DNA of 64,000 bases, from positions 1,339,001 to 1,403,000 of the forward strand of contig JAWQEG010000509.1 in NCBI GenBank assembly GCA_033782935.1. The letters are read 5' to 3'. The notes beneath the pieces were generated by a model. That model made no database searches and was not told the DNA's origin. It saw nothing but the letters and a program-made list of their open reading frames with translations. Both the position numbers and the translations under genes were made by a program. The DNA is from Petrolisthes cinctipes (lineage: Eukaryota > Arthropoda > Malacostraca > Decapoda > Porcellanidae). Positions 1-15,060 of this stretch are shown here, piece after piece; positions within the stretch are counted from its first letter, which is position 1; every line of letters starts with the position of its first letter.

Positions 1-3000
1 TTAAAATATCGATTTTTAGCATGTTTTGGGCCTATATTTTTGAAAATATTCTAGCACTGAGTAGGCATGTACAGATCGCGTCTGGGACCCCAAAATATCG
101 AATTTTCAGGTTTTTTGAGCCTGAATTTCAGATATAAACGGGTACAGAAGATGCATGCACATATCGACTTTTGGGCTCCTAAAATATCGATTTTCAGCAT
201 GTTTTTGGTCTGTATCTTGAAAACATTCTTACTAGGAGTAGGCATGTACAGATCGCTTCTAGGACCAAAAAATACCGAATTTTCGGGTGTTTTGAGCCTG
301 AATTTGAGATATCAACGGGTACAGAAGATGCATGCACATATCGACTTTTGGGCACCTAAAAGATCGATTTTCATTATGTTTTGGGCTTGTATTTTGAAAG
401 AACTCTAACAAGGAGTAGCCATGTACAAATCGCTTCAGGGACCCCAAAATATCGAATTTTCGGGTGTTTTGGGCCTGAATTTGAGATATCGACTTTGGGC
501 ACCTAAAATATCGATTTTTAGCATGTTTTGGGCCTATATTTTTTAAAATATTATAGCACTGATTAGGCATGTACAGATCGCGTCTAGGAACCCAAAATAT
601 CGAATTTTCAGGTGTTTTGAGCCTGAATTTGAGATATAAACGGGTACAGAAGATGTATGCACATATCGACTTTGGACACTTAAAATATCGATTTTGAGCA
701 TGTTTTGGGTCTTTATTTTGAAAATATTCTAGCACTGATGTACAGATCGCTTCTGGGACCCCAAAATATCGAATTTTCGGGTGTTTTGAGCCTAAATTTG
801 AGATATAAACGGGTACAGAAGATGCATGCACATATCGACTTTTGGGCTCCTAAAATATCGATTTTGAGCATGTTTTGGGTCTGTATCTTGAAAACATTCT
901 TACTAGGAGTAGGCATGTACAGATCGCACCTAGGACCCCAAAATATCGAATTTTCGGGTGTTTTGAGCCTGAATTTGAGATATAAACTGGTACAGAAGAT
1001 GTATGCACATATCGACTTTGAACACTTAAAATATCGATTTTTAGCTTGTTTTGAGCCTATATTTTGAAAACATTCTAGCACTGAGTAGGCATGTACGGAT
1101 CGCTTTTGGGACCCCAAAATATCGAATTTTCAGGTGTTTTGGGCCTGAATTTGATATATAAACGGGTACTGAAGATGCATGCACATATCAACTTTGGGCA
1201 CCTAATATATCGATTTTGAGCATGTTTTGGGTCTGTATCTTGAAGACATTCTAACTAGGAGTAGGCATGTATATATCGCTTCTAGGACCGAAAAATACCG
1301 AATTTTCGAGTGTTTTGAGCCTGAATTTAAGATATAAAAGGGTACAAAAGTCCGACTTTGGACACTAAAAATATCGATTTTTAGCATGTTTTGAGCCTAT
1401 ATTTTAAAAAATATTCTAGCACTGAGTAGGCATGTACAGATCGCTTCGGGGACCCAAAAATATCGAATTTCCGGGTGTTTGGAACCTGAATTTGAGATAT
1501 AAACGGATACAGAAGATGCATGCACATATCGACTTTTGGGCACCTAAAAGATCGATTTTCAGTATGTTTTGGGCCTGTATTTTGAAAATATTCTAATATG
1601 GAGTAAGCATGTACAGATCGCTTCTGGGACCCCAAAATATAGAATTTTCGGGTGTTTTGGGGCTGAATTTGAGATATCGACTTTGGGCACCTAAAATATC
1701 GATTTTTAGCATGTTTTGGGACTATATTTTGAAAATATTCTAGCAGTGAGTAGGCATGTACAGATCGCTTTTGGGACCCCAAAATATTGAATTTTCGGGA
1801 GTTTTGACCCTGAATTTGATATATAAACGGGTACTGAAGATGCATGCACATATCAACTTTGGGCACCTAATATATCGATTTTGAGAATGTTTTGTGTCTG
1901 TATCTTGAAAACATTCTAACTAGGAGTAGGCATGTACATATCGCTTCTACGACCCAAAAATACCGAATTTTCGAGTGTTTTGAGCCTGAATTTAAGATAT
2001 AAACGGGTACAAAAGTACGACTTTGGACACTAAAAATATCGATTTTTAGCATGTTTTGAGCCTAGATTTTAAAAAAAATTCTAGCTCTGAGTAGGCATGT
2101 ACAGATCGCTTCGGGGACCCAAAAATATAGAAATTTTAGGGTGTTTTGAGGTTGAATTTGAGATATAAACGGGCACAGAAGATGCAGGCACATATCGACT
2201 TTTGGGCACCTAAAATATCGATTATAAGTATGTTTTGGGTCTGTATCTTGAAAACATTTTAACTATTAGTAGGCATGTACTGATCGCTTCTAGGACCCCG
2301 AAATACCGAATTTTCGGGTGTTTTGATCCTGAATTTGAGATATAAACGGGTACAGAAGATGCATGCACATATCGACTTTGGACACTTAAAATATCGATTT
2401 TTAGCATGTTTTGAGCCTATATTTTGAAAATACTCTAACACGGAGTAAGCATGTACATATCGCTTCTGGGACTCCAAAATATCGAATTTTCGGGTGTTTT
2501 GAGCCTGAATTTCAGATATAAACGGATACAGAAGATGCATGCACATATTGACTTTGGACACTTAAAATATCGATTTTGTGCATGTTTTGGGTCTATATTT
2601 TGAAAATATTCTAGCACTGAGAAGGCATGTACGGATCGCTTCTGGGACCCTAAAATATTGAATTTTCGGGTGTTTTGGGCTTGAATTTGATATATCGACT
2701 CTAGGCACCTAAAATATCGATTTTAGCATGTTTTGGGTATATATTTTGAAAATGTTCTAGCACTGAGTAGGCATGTACAGATCGCTTTTGGGACCCCAAA
2801 ATATCGAATTTTCGGGTGTTTGGAGCCTGAATTTGAGATATAAACGGGTACTGAAGATGCATGCACATATCGACTTTGGAGACTTAAAATATCGATTGTT
2901 AGCATGTTTTGAGCCTATATTTTGAAAATATTCTAGCACTGAGTAGGCATGTACAGATCGCTTCTGGGAACCCAAAATATCATATTTTCAGGTTTTTTTA

Positions 3001-4455
3001 GGATGAATTTGGAATATAATCTGGTGCCAAAGATGCATGCACGTATTGACTTTGGGCACCTAAAATATCGATTTTGAGCATGTTTTGAGCCTATATTTTG
3101 AAAACATTCTAGCACTGAGTAGGCATGTACAGATCGCTTCTGGGACCCTAAAATATCGAATTTTCGGGTGTTTTGAGGTTGAATTTGGGATATAAACGAG
3201 TGCAGAAGATGCATACACATATCGACTTTTGGGCACCTAAAAAATCGATTTTCAGTATGTTTTGAGCCTGTATATTAAAAATACTCTAACACGGAATAAG
3301 CATGTACAGATCGCTTCTGGGACCCCAAAATATCGAATTTTCGGGTGCTTTGAGCCTGAATTTGAGATATAAACGGGTACAGAAGATGCATGCGCATATC
3401 GACTTTTGGGCACCTAAAATATCGATTTTGAGCATGTTTTGGGTCTGTATCTTGAAAACATTCTAACTAGGACTAGGCATGTACAGATCGCCTCTTTGAC
3501 CTCAAAATATCGAATTTTCGGGTGTTTTCAGCCTGAATTTGAGATATGAACGGGTACTGAAGATAAATGCACATATTGACGTTTGGGCACCTAAAATATC
3601 GATTTTTAAGTATGTTTTGGGTCTGTATCTTGAAAACATTCTAACTAGGAGTAGGCATGTACTGATCGCTTCTAGGACACCGAAATACCGAATTTTCGGG
3701 TGTTTTGATCCTGAATTTGAGATATAAACGGGTACAGAAGATGCATGCACATATCGACTTTGGACACTTAAAATATCGATTTTTAGCATGTTTTGAGCCT
3801 ATATTTTGAAAATATTCTAGCACTGCGTAGGCATGTACAGATCGCTTCTGGGACCCTAAAATATCGAATTTTCGGGTGTTTTGAGCCTGTATTTGAGATA
3901 TAAACGGGTACAGAAGATGCATGCACATATCGACTTTTGGGCACCTAAAATATCGATTTTGAGCATGTTTTGGGTCTGTATCTTGAAAAAATTCTAACTA
4001 GGAGTAGGCATGTAAAGATCGCTTCTGGGACCCAAAAATATTGAATTTTCGGGTGTTTTGAGGCTGAACTTGGGATGGAAACGGGTGCAGAAGATGCATA
4101 CACATATTGACTTTGGACACCTAAAAGATCGATTTTCAGCATGTTTTTTGCCTGTATTTAATAAATACTCTAACACGGATTAGGCATGTATCGATCGCTT
4201 CTGGGACCTCAAAATATCGAATTTTTGGGTGTTTTGAGGTTGAATTTGGGATATAAACGGTTTTAGAAGATGCATACACATATCGACTTTTGGGCACCTA
4301 AAAGATCGATTTTCAGTATGTTTTGGGCCTGTATCTTAAAAATACTCTAACATGGAGCAGGCATGTACAGATCGCTTCTGGGACCCCAAAATATCGAGTT
4401 TTCGGGTGTTTGGAGTCTGAATTCGAGATATTTACGGGTACAGAAGATGCATGCA
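1..4455 (-). repeat. Satellite array, minus-oriented segment (176-177 bp monomers)
   Basis: About 25 tandem monomers lie in reverse orientation to the rest of the array. Each carries the landmarks 'GTACAGAAGATGCATGCAC', 'AGGCATGTACAGATCGCTTC', 'TATCGAATTTTCGGGTG' and 'AAAATATCGATTTT' in the same order and at a spacing of about 176-177 bp. Shortened monomers that lack the 'ACGGGTACAGAAGATGCATG' stretch (for example near 480-500 and 1,670-1,690) recur here as they do in the plus-oriented part. The array runs off the left edge of the window, so its true length is unknown. Open frames of up to 190 codons on the minus strand are the same periodic translations seen on the plus strand after the inversion, so I do not call genes. 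Such an array is usually heterochromatic (pericentromeric, centromeric or subtelomeric), but nothing here tells which. Confidence 0.95.
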
Positions 4456-4512
4456 AGCTAAAAAACGATATTTTAGGTGCCCAAAGTCAATATGTGCATG
4501 CATCTTCTGTAC
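4438..4512. other. Inversion junction of the satellite (head-to-head switch point)
   Basis: Left of this point all monomers read on the minus strand, and right of it all read on the plus strand. The junction is flanked by a perfect 17-bp inverted repeat: GTACAGAAGATGCATGC at 4,438-4,454 and its reverse complement at 4,496-4,512. The 41-bp spacer contains the start of the first plus-oriented monomer ('ACGATATTTTAGGTGCCCAA'). The two arms are ordinary satellite sequence, so this is an inversion breakpoint or fold-back junction inside the array and not a separate element. Arms of this kind could extrude as a cruciform. An assembly artefact, such as a palindromic chimeric long read, is a realistic alternative. 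Confidence 0.9.
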
Positions 4513-7500
4513 ACGTTTATATCTCAAATTCAGGCTCAAAACACCCGAAAAATCGGTATTTTTGGGTCCTGGAAGCGATCTGTACTTGCCTACTCCTAGT
4601 TAGATTGTTTTCAAGATACAGACTCAAAACATGCTCAAAATCGATATTTTAGGTGCCCAAAAGTCGATATGTTCATGCATCTTCAGTACCTGTTTATATC
4701 TCAAATTCAGGCTCAAAACCCACGAAAATTCGATATTTTGGGGTCCCAGAAGCGATCTGTACATGCCTACTCCGTGTTAGAGTATTTTCAAAATACAGGC
4801 CCAAAACATGCTGAAAATCAATATTTTAGGTGCCCAAAGTCAATATGTGTATGCATCTTCTATACCCGTATACATCCCAAATTCATGCTCAAAACACCCG
4901 AAAATTCGATATTTTTGGGTCCCAGAAGCGATCTGTACATGCCTACTTCGTGTTAGAGTATTTTCAAAATAAAGGCCCAAAACATGCTAAAAATCGATAT
5001 TTTTGGTGCCCAAAGTCGATATGTGCATGCATTATCTGTACCCGTTTATATCTCAAATTCATGCTCAAAGCACCCAAAAATTCAATATGCTTGGGCCTTC
5101 GAAGCGATCTGTACATGTCTACTCAGTGCTAGAATGTTTTAAAATATATGCTTAAAACATGCTAAAAATCAATATTTTATGTGTCCAAAGTCGAGATGTG
5201 CATACATCTTTTGTACTCGTGTATATCCCAAATTCATGCTCAAAACACCCAAAAATTCGAAATTTTTGGGTCCCAGAAGCGATCTGTACATGCCTACTCA
5301 GTGATGGAAGATTTTTAAAATATAGGCCTAAAACATGCTAAAAATCGATATTTTAGGTGCCAAATGACGATATGTGCATGCATCTTCTGTACCCGTTTAT
5401 ATTTCAAATTCAGGCTCAAAACACCCGAAAAATCGATATTTTTGGGTTCCAGAACCGATCTGTACATGTCTACTCAGTGCTACAGAAGCAATCTGTACAT
5501 GCCTACTCCGTGTTAGAGTATGTTTTAAAAATACAGGCCCAAAACATGATAAAAATCAATATTTTGGGTGCCCAAAGTCGATATGTGCATGCAAATTCTG
5601 TACCCGTTTATATCTAAAATTCAGCCTCAAAACAACGGAAAATTCGATTTTTGTGTGTCCCAGACGCGATCTGTACATGCCTACTTCGTGTTAGAGTATT
5701 TTTAAAGTGCAGGCTCAAAACATGCTAAAAATCGATATTTTAAGTGTCCAAAGTCGATATGTGTATGCATCTTCTGCACCCGTTTACATTCCAAATTGAG
5801 GTTCAAAACACCCGAAAATTCGATATTTTTGGGTCCCCGAAGCGATCTGTACATGCCTCCTCCGTGTTAGAGTATTTTCCAAATATTGGCCCAAAACATG
5901 CTAAAAATCGATATTGTGGGTGCCCAAAGTCGATATGTGCATGCATTTTCGGTACCCGTTTATATCTCAAATTCAAGCTCAAAACACCCGAAAATTCGAT
6001 ATTTTTGGGTCCCAGAAGCGATCTGTACATGCCTACTCCGTGTTAGAGTATTTTCAAAATACAGGACAAAAACATGCTCAAAATCGATATTTTGGGTGCC
6101 AAAGTCGATATGTGCATGCATCTTCAGTACCCGTTTACATTCCAAATTGAGGTTCAAAACACCCGAAAATTCAATATTTTTGGGTCCCAGAAGCGATCTG
6201 TACATGCCTAGTCAGATACAGGCCCAAAACATGCTGAAAATCGATATTTTAGGTGCCCAAAGTCAATATGTGTATGCATCTTCTGCACCCGTTTATATCC
6301 CAAATTCAACCTCAAAACACCCGAAAATTCGATGTTTTTTGGTCCCATAAGCGATATGTACATGCCTACTCATTGCTAGAATGTTTTCAAAATATAAGCT
6401 CAAAACATACTAAAAATCGATATTTTAAGTGTCCAAAGTCGATATGTTCATGCATCTTCTGTACCCGTTTATATCTCAAATTCAACCTCAAAACACCCGA
6501 AACTTCGATATTTTTGGGTCCCAGAAGCGATCTGTACATGCCTACTCAGTGCTAGAATGTTTTCAAAATATAGGATCAAAACATGCTTAAAATCGATATT
6601 TTAAGTGTCCAAAGTCGATATGTGCATGCATCTTCTGTACCCGTTTATATCTCAAATTCAGTCTTAAAACACCCGAAAATTCGATATTTTGGGGTCCCAG
6701 AAGTGATCTGTACATATCTACTTTGTGCTAGAATATTTTCAAAATATAAGCTCAAAACATGCTAAAATCGTTATTTTAAGTGTCCAAACTCGATATGTTG
6801 ATGCATCTTCTGTACCCGTTTATATCTCAAATTCAGGCTCCAAACACCCGAAAATTCGATATTTTGGGGTCCCAGAAGCGATCTGTACATGCCTACTCAG
6901 ATACAGGCCAAAAACATGCTGAAAATCGATATTTTAGGTGCCCAAAGTCAATATGTGTATGAATCTTCTGCACCCGTTTATATCTCAAATTCAACCACAA
7001 AACACCCGAAAATTCGATATTTTTCTGTCCCAGAAGCGATCTGTACATGCCTACTCAGTGCTAGAATGTTTTAAAATATAGGCTCAAAACATACTAAAAA
7101 TCGATATTTTAAGTGTCCAAAGTCGATATGTGCATGCATCTTCTGTACCCGTTTATATCTCAAATTCAGGCTCAAAACCCCCGAAAGATCTATATTTTTG
7201 GGTCCTAGAAGCGATCTTTACATGCCTACTCCTAGTTAGAATGTTTTCAAGATACCGACCCAAAACATGCTCAAAATCGATATTTTAGGTGCCCAAAAGT
7301 CGATATGTGCATGCATCTTCTGTACCCGTTTATATCTCAAATTCAGGCTCAAAACACCCGAAAATTCGATATTTTGGGGTCCCAGAAGCAATCTGAACAT
7401 GCCTACGCAGTGCTAGAATATTTTCAAAATACAGGCCCAAAACATGCTAAAAATCGATATTTTAGGTGACCAAAGTCGATATCTCAAATTCATGTCCAAA

Positions 7501-10500
7501 ACACCCGAAAATTCGATATTTTGGGGTCCCAGAAGCGATCTGTACATGCCTACTCCGTGTTAGAGTATTTTTAATATACAGGCTCAAAACATACTTAAAA
7601 TCGATCTTTTTGGTGCCCAAAAGTCGATATGTGTATGCATCTTCTGCACCCGTTTATATCCCAAATTCAACCTCAAAACACCCGAAAATTCGATATTTTA
7701 GGGTCCCAGAAGCGATCTGTACATGCCTACTCAGTGCTAGAATGTTTTCAAAATATAGGTTCAAAACATGCTAAAAATCGATATTTTAAGTGTCCAAAGT
7801 CGATATGTGCATGCATCTTCTGTACCCGTTTATATATCAAATTCAGGCTTAAAGCACCCGAAAATTCGATATTTTGGGGTCCCAGAAGTGATCTGTACAT
7901 ATCTACTTTGTGCTAGAATATTTTCATAATATAGGCTCAAAACATGCTAAAAAGCGATATTTTAAGTCTCCAAAGTCGATATGTGCATGCATTTTCTGTA
8001 CCCGTATATATCTCAAATTCAGGCTGGAAACACCCGAAAATTCGATATTTGGGGTCCCAGAAGTGATCTGTACATGCCTACTCAGATACAGGCCCAAACC
8101 ATGCTGAAAATCGATATTTTAGGTGCCCAAAGTCAATATGTGTATGCATCTTCTGCACCCGTTTATATCTCAAATTCAACCACAAAACACCCGAAAATTC
8201 GATATTTTTCGGTCCCAGAAGCGATCTGTACATGCCTACTCAGTGGTAGAATGTTTTCAAAATATAGGCTCAAAACATGCTAAAAATCGATATTTTAAGT
8301 GTACAAAGTCGATATGTGCATGCATCTTCTGTACCCGTTTATATCTCAAATTCAGGCTCAAAACACCCGAAAAACCGGTATTTTTGGGTCCCAGAAGCGA
8401 TCTGTACTTGCCTACTCCTTGTTAGAATGTTTTCAAGATACTGACCCAAAACATGCTCAAAATCGATATTTTAGGTGACCAAAAGTCGATATGTGCATGC
8501 ATCTTCAGTACCTGTTTATATCTCAAATTCAGGCTCAAAACGCCCGAAAATTCGACATTTTTGGGTCCCTGAAGCGATCTGTACATGCCTACTCAGAAAC
8601 AGGCTCAAAACATGCTAAAAATCGATATTTTAAGTTTCCAAAGTCGATATGTGCATGCATCTTCTGCACCCGTTTATATCCCAAATTCAGGCTCAAAACA
8701 CCCGAAAATTCGATATTTTTGGGTTCCAGAAGCGATCTGTACATGCCTACTCCGTGTTCGAGTATTTTCAAAGTACAGGACCAAAACATGCTGAAAATCG
8801 ATATTTTAGGTGCCCAAAGTCAATATATGCATGCATTTTATGTACCCGTTTATATCTCAAATTCAGGCACAAAACACCCGAAAATTCGATATTTTGGGGT
8901 CCCTGAAGCGATCTGTACATGCTTACTCAGTGCTAGAATATTTTCAAAATATAGGCCCAAAACATGCTAAAAAATCGATATTTTAGGTACCCAAAGTCGA
9001 TATCTCAAATTTATCCCCAAAACACCCGAAAATTCGATATTTTGGGTTCCCAGAAGCGATCTGTACATGCCTACTCCGTGTTAGAGTATTTTCAAAATAC
9101 AGTCCCAAAACATACAGAAACTCGATATTTTAGGTGCCCAAAAGTCGATATGTGCATGCATCTTCTATACCCGTTTGTATCTCAAATTCAGGCTCCAAAC
9201 ACCCGAAAATTCGATATTTTTTGGTCCCAGAAGCGATCTGTACATGACTACTCAGATACAGGCCCAAAACATGCTGAAAATCGATATTTTAGGTGCCCAA
9301 AGTCAATATGTGTATGCATCTTCTGCACCCGTTTATATCCCAAATTCAACGTCAAAACACCCGAAAATTCGATATTTTTGGGTCTCAGAAGCAATCTGAA
9401 CATGCTTACACAATGCTAGAATACATTCAAAATATAGGGCCAAAACATCCTAAAAATCGATACTTCAAGTGACCAAAGTCGATATGTGCATGTATCTTCA
9501 GTACCGGTTTCTGTCTCAAATTCAGGCTCAAAACACCCGAAAATTCTATATTTTTGGGTCCTAGAAGCGATCTGTACATGCCTACTCCTAGTTAGAATGT
9601 TTTCAAAATACAGACCCAAAACATGCTTAAAATCGATATTTTAGGTGCCCAAAAGTCGATATGTGCATGCATCTTCTGTACCCGTTTATATCTCAAATTC
9701 AGGCTTAAAACACCCGAAAAATCAGTATTTTTGGGTCCTAGAAGCGATCTGTACTTGCCTACTCCTAGTTAGAATGTTTTCAAGATGCAGACTCAAAACA
9801 TTCTCAAAATCGATATTTTAGGTGCCCAAAAGTCGATATGTGCATGCATCTTCAGTACCTGTTTATATCTAAAATTCTGGCTCAAAACACCCGAAAATTC
9901 GATATTTTTGGTTCCCAGAAGCGATCTGTACATGCCTACTCAGTATTAGAATGTTTTCAAAATATAGGCTCAAAACATGCTAAAAATCGATATTTTAAGT
10001 GTCCAAAGTCGATATGTGCATGCATCTTCTGTACCCATTTATATCTCAAATTCAGGCTCCAAACACCCGAAAATTCGATATTTTGGGGTCCCAGAAGCGA
10101 TCTGTACATGCCTACTCAGATACAGGCTCAAAACATGCTGAAAATCGATATTTTAGGTGCAAAAGTCAATATGTGTATGCATCTTCTCCACGCGTTTATA
10201 TCTCAAATTCAACCACAAAACACCCGAAAATTCGATATTTTTCAGTCCCAGAAGCGATCTGTACATGCCTACTCAGTGCTAGAATGTTTTCAAAATATAG
10301 GCTCAAAACATGCTAAAAATCGATATTTTAAGTGTCCAAAGTCGATATGTGCATGCATCTTCTGTACCCGTTTATATCTCAAATTCAGGCTCCAAACACC
10401 CGAAAATTCTATATTTTTGGGTCCTAGAAGCGATCTTTACATGCCTACTCCTAGTTAGAATGTTTTAAAGATACAGACCCAAAACATGCTCAAAATCGAG

Positions 10501-13500
10501 ATTTTAGGTGCCCAAAAGTCGATATGTGCATGCATCTTCTGTACCCGTTTATATCTCAAATTCAGGCTCAAAACACCCGAAAATTCGATATTTTGGGGTC
10601 CCAGAAGCGATCTGTACATGCCTACTTAGTGCTAGAATATTTTCAAAATTCAGGCCCAAAACATGCTAAAAATCGATATTTTAGGTGTCCAAAGTCGATA
10701 TCTCAAATTCACGCCCAAAACACCCGAAATTTCGATATTTTGGGGTCCCAGAAGCGATCTGTACATGCCTACTCCGTGTTAGAGTATTTTTAATATACAG
10801 GCCCAAAACATACTGAAAATCGATCTTTTAGGTGCCCATAAGTCGATACGTGTATGCATCTTCTGCACCCGTTTATATCCCAAATTTAGGCTTAAAACAC
10901 CAGCAAATTCGATATTTTTTGGTCCCAGAAGCGATCTGTACATGCCTACTCAGTGCTAGAATGTTTTCAAAATATAGGCTCAAAACATGCTAAAAATCGA
11001 TATTTTTAGTGTCCAAAGTCGATATGTGCATGCATCTTCTGTACCCGTTTATATATCAAATTCAGGCTCCAAACACCCATAAATTCGATATTTTGGGGTC
11101 CCAGAAGCGATCTGTACATATCTACTTTGTGCTAGAATATTTTCATAATATAGGCTCAAAACACGCTAAAAAGCGATATTTTAAGTGTCCAAAGTCGATA
11201 TGTGCATGTATCTTCTGTACCCGTTTATATATCAAATTCAGGCTGGAAACACCCGAAAATTCGATATTTGGGGTCCCAGAAGTGATCTGTACATGCCTAC
11301 TCAGATACAGGCCCAAATTATGCTGAAAATCGATATTTTAGGTGCCCAAAGTCAATATGTGTATGCATCTTCTGCACCCGTTTATATCTCAAATTCAACC
11401 ACAAAATACCCGAAAATTCGATATTTTTCGGTCCCAGAAGCGATCTGTACATGCCTACTCAGTGGTAGAATGTTTTCGAAATATAGGCTCAAAACATGCT
11501 TAAAATCGATATTTTAATTGTCCAAAGTCGATATGTGCATGCATCTTCTGTACCCGTTTATATCTCAAATTCAGGCTCAAAACACCCGAAAAATCGGTAT
11601 TTTTGGGTCCCAGAAGCGATCTGTACTTTCCTACTCCTAGTTAGAATGTTTTCAAGATACAGACTCAAAACATGCTCAAAATCGATATTTTAGGTGCCCA
11701 AAAGTCGATATGTGCATGCATCTTCAGTACCTGTTTATATCTAAAATTCAGGCTCAAAACACCCGAAAATTCGATATTTTTGGGTCCGAGAAGCGATCTG
11801 TACATGCCTACTCCGTGTTAGAGTATTTTCAAAATACAGGCCCAAAACATGCTGGAAATCGATATTTTAGGTGCCTAAAGACAATATGTGCATGCATTTA
11901 CTGTACCCGTTTATATCTCAAATTCAGGCTCAAAACACCCGAAAATTCGATATTTTGGGGTCCCAGAAGCGATCTGTACATGCTTACTCAGTGCAAGAAT
12001 ATTTTTAAAATATATGCCCAAAACATGCTAAAACTCGATATTTTAGGTGCCTAAAGTCGATATCTCAAATTTATCCCCAAAACACCGAAAATTCGATATT
12101 TTGGGGTCCCAGAAGCGATCTGTACATGTCTACTCCGTGTTAGAGTATTTTATAAATACAGGCCCAAAACATACAGAAAATCGATATTTTAGGTGCCCAA
12201 AAGTCGATATGTTCATAAATCTTCTATACCCGTTTATATCTCAAATTCAGGCTCCAAACACCCAAAAATTCGATATTTTGGGGTCCTAGAAGCGATCTGT
12301 ACATGCCTACTCAGATACAGGCCCAAAACATGCTGAAAATCGATATTTTAGGTGCCCAAAGTCAATATGTGTATGCATCTTCTGCACCCGTTTATATCCC
12401 AAATTCAACCTCAAAACACCCGAAAATTCGATATTTTTGGGTCCCAGAAGCGATCTGTACATGCCTACTCAGTGCTAGAATGTTTTCAAAATATAGGCTC
12501 AAAACATACTAAAAATCGATATTTTAAGTGTCCAAAGTCGATATGTGAATGCATCTTCTGTACCCGTTTATATATCAAATTCAGGCTCAAAACACCCGAA
12601 AATTCGTTTTTTTTTGGGTCCTAGAAGCGATCTGTACATGCCTACTCCTAGGTAGAATGTTTTCAAGATACAGACACAAAACATGCTCAAAATCGATATT
12701 TTAGTTGCCCAAAAGTCGATATGTGCATGCATCTTCTGTACCCGTTTGTATCTCAAATTAAGGCTCAAAACACCCGAAAATTCGATATTTTGGGGTCCCA
12801 GAAGTGATCTGTACATATCTACTTTGTGCTAGAATATTTTCAAAATATAGGCTCAAAACATGCCTAAAATCGATATTTTAAGTGTCCAAAGTCGATATGT
12901 GCATGCATCTTCTGTACTCGTTTATATCTCAAATTCAGGCTCAAAACACCCGAAAATTCGATATTTTGGGGTCCCAGAAGCGATCTGTACATGCCTACTC
13001 AGATACAGGCCCGAAACATGCTAAAAATCGATATTTTAGATGTCCAAAGTCAATATATGTATGCATCTTCTGCACCCGTTTATATCTCAAATTCAACCAC
13101 AAAACACCCGAAAATTCGATATTTTTCGGTTCCAGAAGCGATCTGTACATGCCTACTCAGTGCTAGAATGTTTTCAAAATATAGGCTCAAAACATGCTAA
13201 AAATCGATATTTTAAGTGTCCAAAGTTGATATGTGCATGCATCTTCTGTACCCGTTTATATCTCAAATTCAGGCTCAAAACACTCGAAAAATCGATATTT
13301 TGGGGTCCTAGAAGCGATCTGTACTTGCCTACTCCTAGTTAAAATGTTTTCAAGATACAGACCCAAAACATGTTCAAAATCGATATTTTAGGTGCCCAAA
13401 AGTCGATATGTGCATGCATCTTAAGTACCTGTTTATATCTCAAATTCAGGGTCAAACCACCCGAAAATTCGATATTTTGGGGTCCCAGAAGCGATCTGTA

Positions 13501-14009
13501 CATGCCTACTCAGTGCTAGAATATTTTCAAAATATAGGCCCAAAACATGCTAAAAATCGATATTTTAGGTGCCCAAAGTCGATATCTCCAATTCAGGCCC
13601 AAAACATCCGAAAATTCGATATTTTTTGGTCCCAGAAGCGATCTGTACATGCCTACTCAGATACAGGCTCAAAACATGCTAAAAATCGATATTTTAAGTG
13701 TCCAAAGTCGATATGTGCATGCATCTTCTGCACCCGTTTATATCCAAAATTCAGGCTCAAAACACCCGAAAATTCGATATTTTTTGGTCCCAGAAGCGAT
13801 CTGTACATGCCTACTCCGTGTTAGAGTATTTTCAAAATACAGGCCAAAAACATGCTCAAAATCGATATTTTGGGTGCCCAAAGTCGATATGTGCATGCAT
13901 CTTCAGTAACCGTTTACATTCCAAATTGAGGTTCAAAACACCCAAAAATTCAATATTTTTGGGTCCCAGAAGCGATCTGTACATGCTCACTCTGTGCTAG
14001 AATATTGTA

Positions 14010-15060
14010 CAAAATATAGGCCTAAAACATGCTAGAAATCATTTTTTTTTTTTGTGAAGAAAGTCGATATGTGCATGCATCTTCTGTACCCGTTTATATC
14101 CCAAATTAATTCTTAAAACACCAGAAAATTCGGTATTTTTGGGTCTTAGAAGCGCTCTGTACATGCTTACCCAGTGCTAGATTAAATTCAAAATATAGGG
14201 CCAAAACATACTAAAAATCGATATTTTATGTGCCCAAAGTCGAAATGTTCATTCATCTTCTGTACCCGTTTATATCCCAAATTCCGTCTCAAAACACCTG
14301 AAAATTCGATATTTTTGGATCCCAGAAGCAATCTCCACATGCATAGTCAGTGCTAGAATATTTTCAAATTACAGGCCCAAAACATGCTTAAAATCGATAT
14401 TATAGGTGATCAAAGTCGATATCTGCATGCATCTTCTGTTCCCGTTTATATCCCAAATTCAGGCTAAAAACACCTGAAAAATTGATTTTTTTGGGTCCCA
14501 GAAGCGATCTGTACATGCCTACTCAGTGTTAGAATATTTTCAAAATACATGCCCAAAATAAGCTGAAAATCGCAATTTGTGGTGCCCAAAATCGATATGT
14601 GCATGAATCATCAGCACTCGCTTGTATCCCAAATTCAGGCTTAAAACACCTTAAAATTCGATACTTTTTGTTCCCAAAAGGGATCTGTAAATGCCTACTC
14701 AATGTTAAAATATTTTCAAAATACAGACCCAAAACAAGCTGAAAACCGATATTTTATGTGCCCAAAATCCATATGTGCATTTATCTTCTGTACCCGTTTA
14801 TATCCCAAATTCAGGCTCAAAACACCCGAAAATTCGATATTTTTGGGTCTCAGAAGCAATCTGAACATGCTTACACAATGCTAGAATACATTCAAAATAT
14901 AAGGCCAAAACATCCTGAAAATCGATACTTCAGGTGACCAAAGTCGATATGTGCATATATCTTCAGTACCGGTTTCTCTCTCAAATTCAGGATCAAAACA
15001 CCCGAAAATTCTATATTTTTGGGTCCTAGAAGCGATCTGTACATGCCTACTCCTAGTTAG
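14010..15060 (+). repeat. Diverged satellite block (copy 1)
   Basis: This run of monomers is clearly related to the array but much more diverged. It has a T-homopolymer followed by 'GTGAAGAAAGTCGATATG' (about 14,042), 'GAAGCGCTCTGTACATGC', 'AGTGCTAGATTAAATTC', 'GAAGCAATCTCCACATGC' and 'ATAGGTGATCAAAGTCG'. It closes with monomers marked 'TAGAATACATTCAAAATAT' and 'AGTACCGGTTTCTCTCTC'. The same ordered markers recur near 19,600-20,330, 31,040-31,790 and 33,590-34,340. The block was therefore copied as a unit during array evolution and did not decay independently. Confidence 0.85.
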
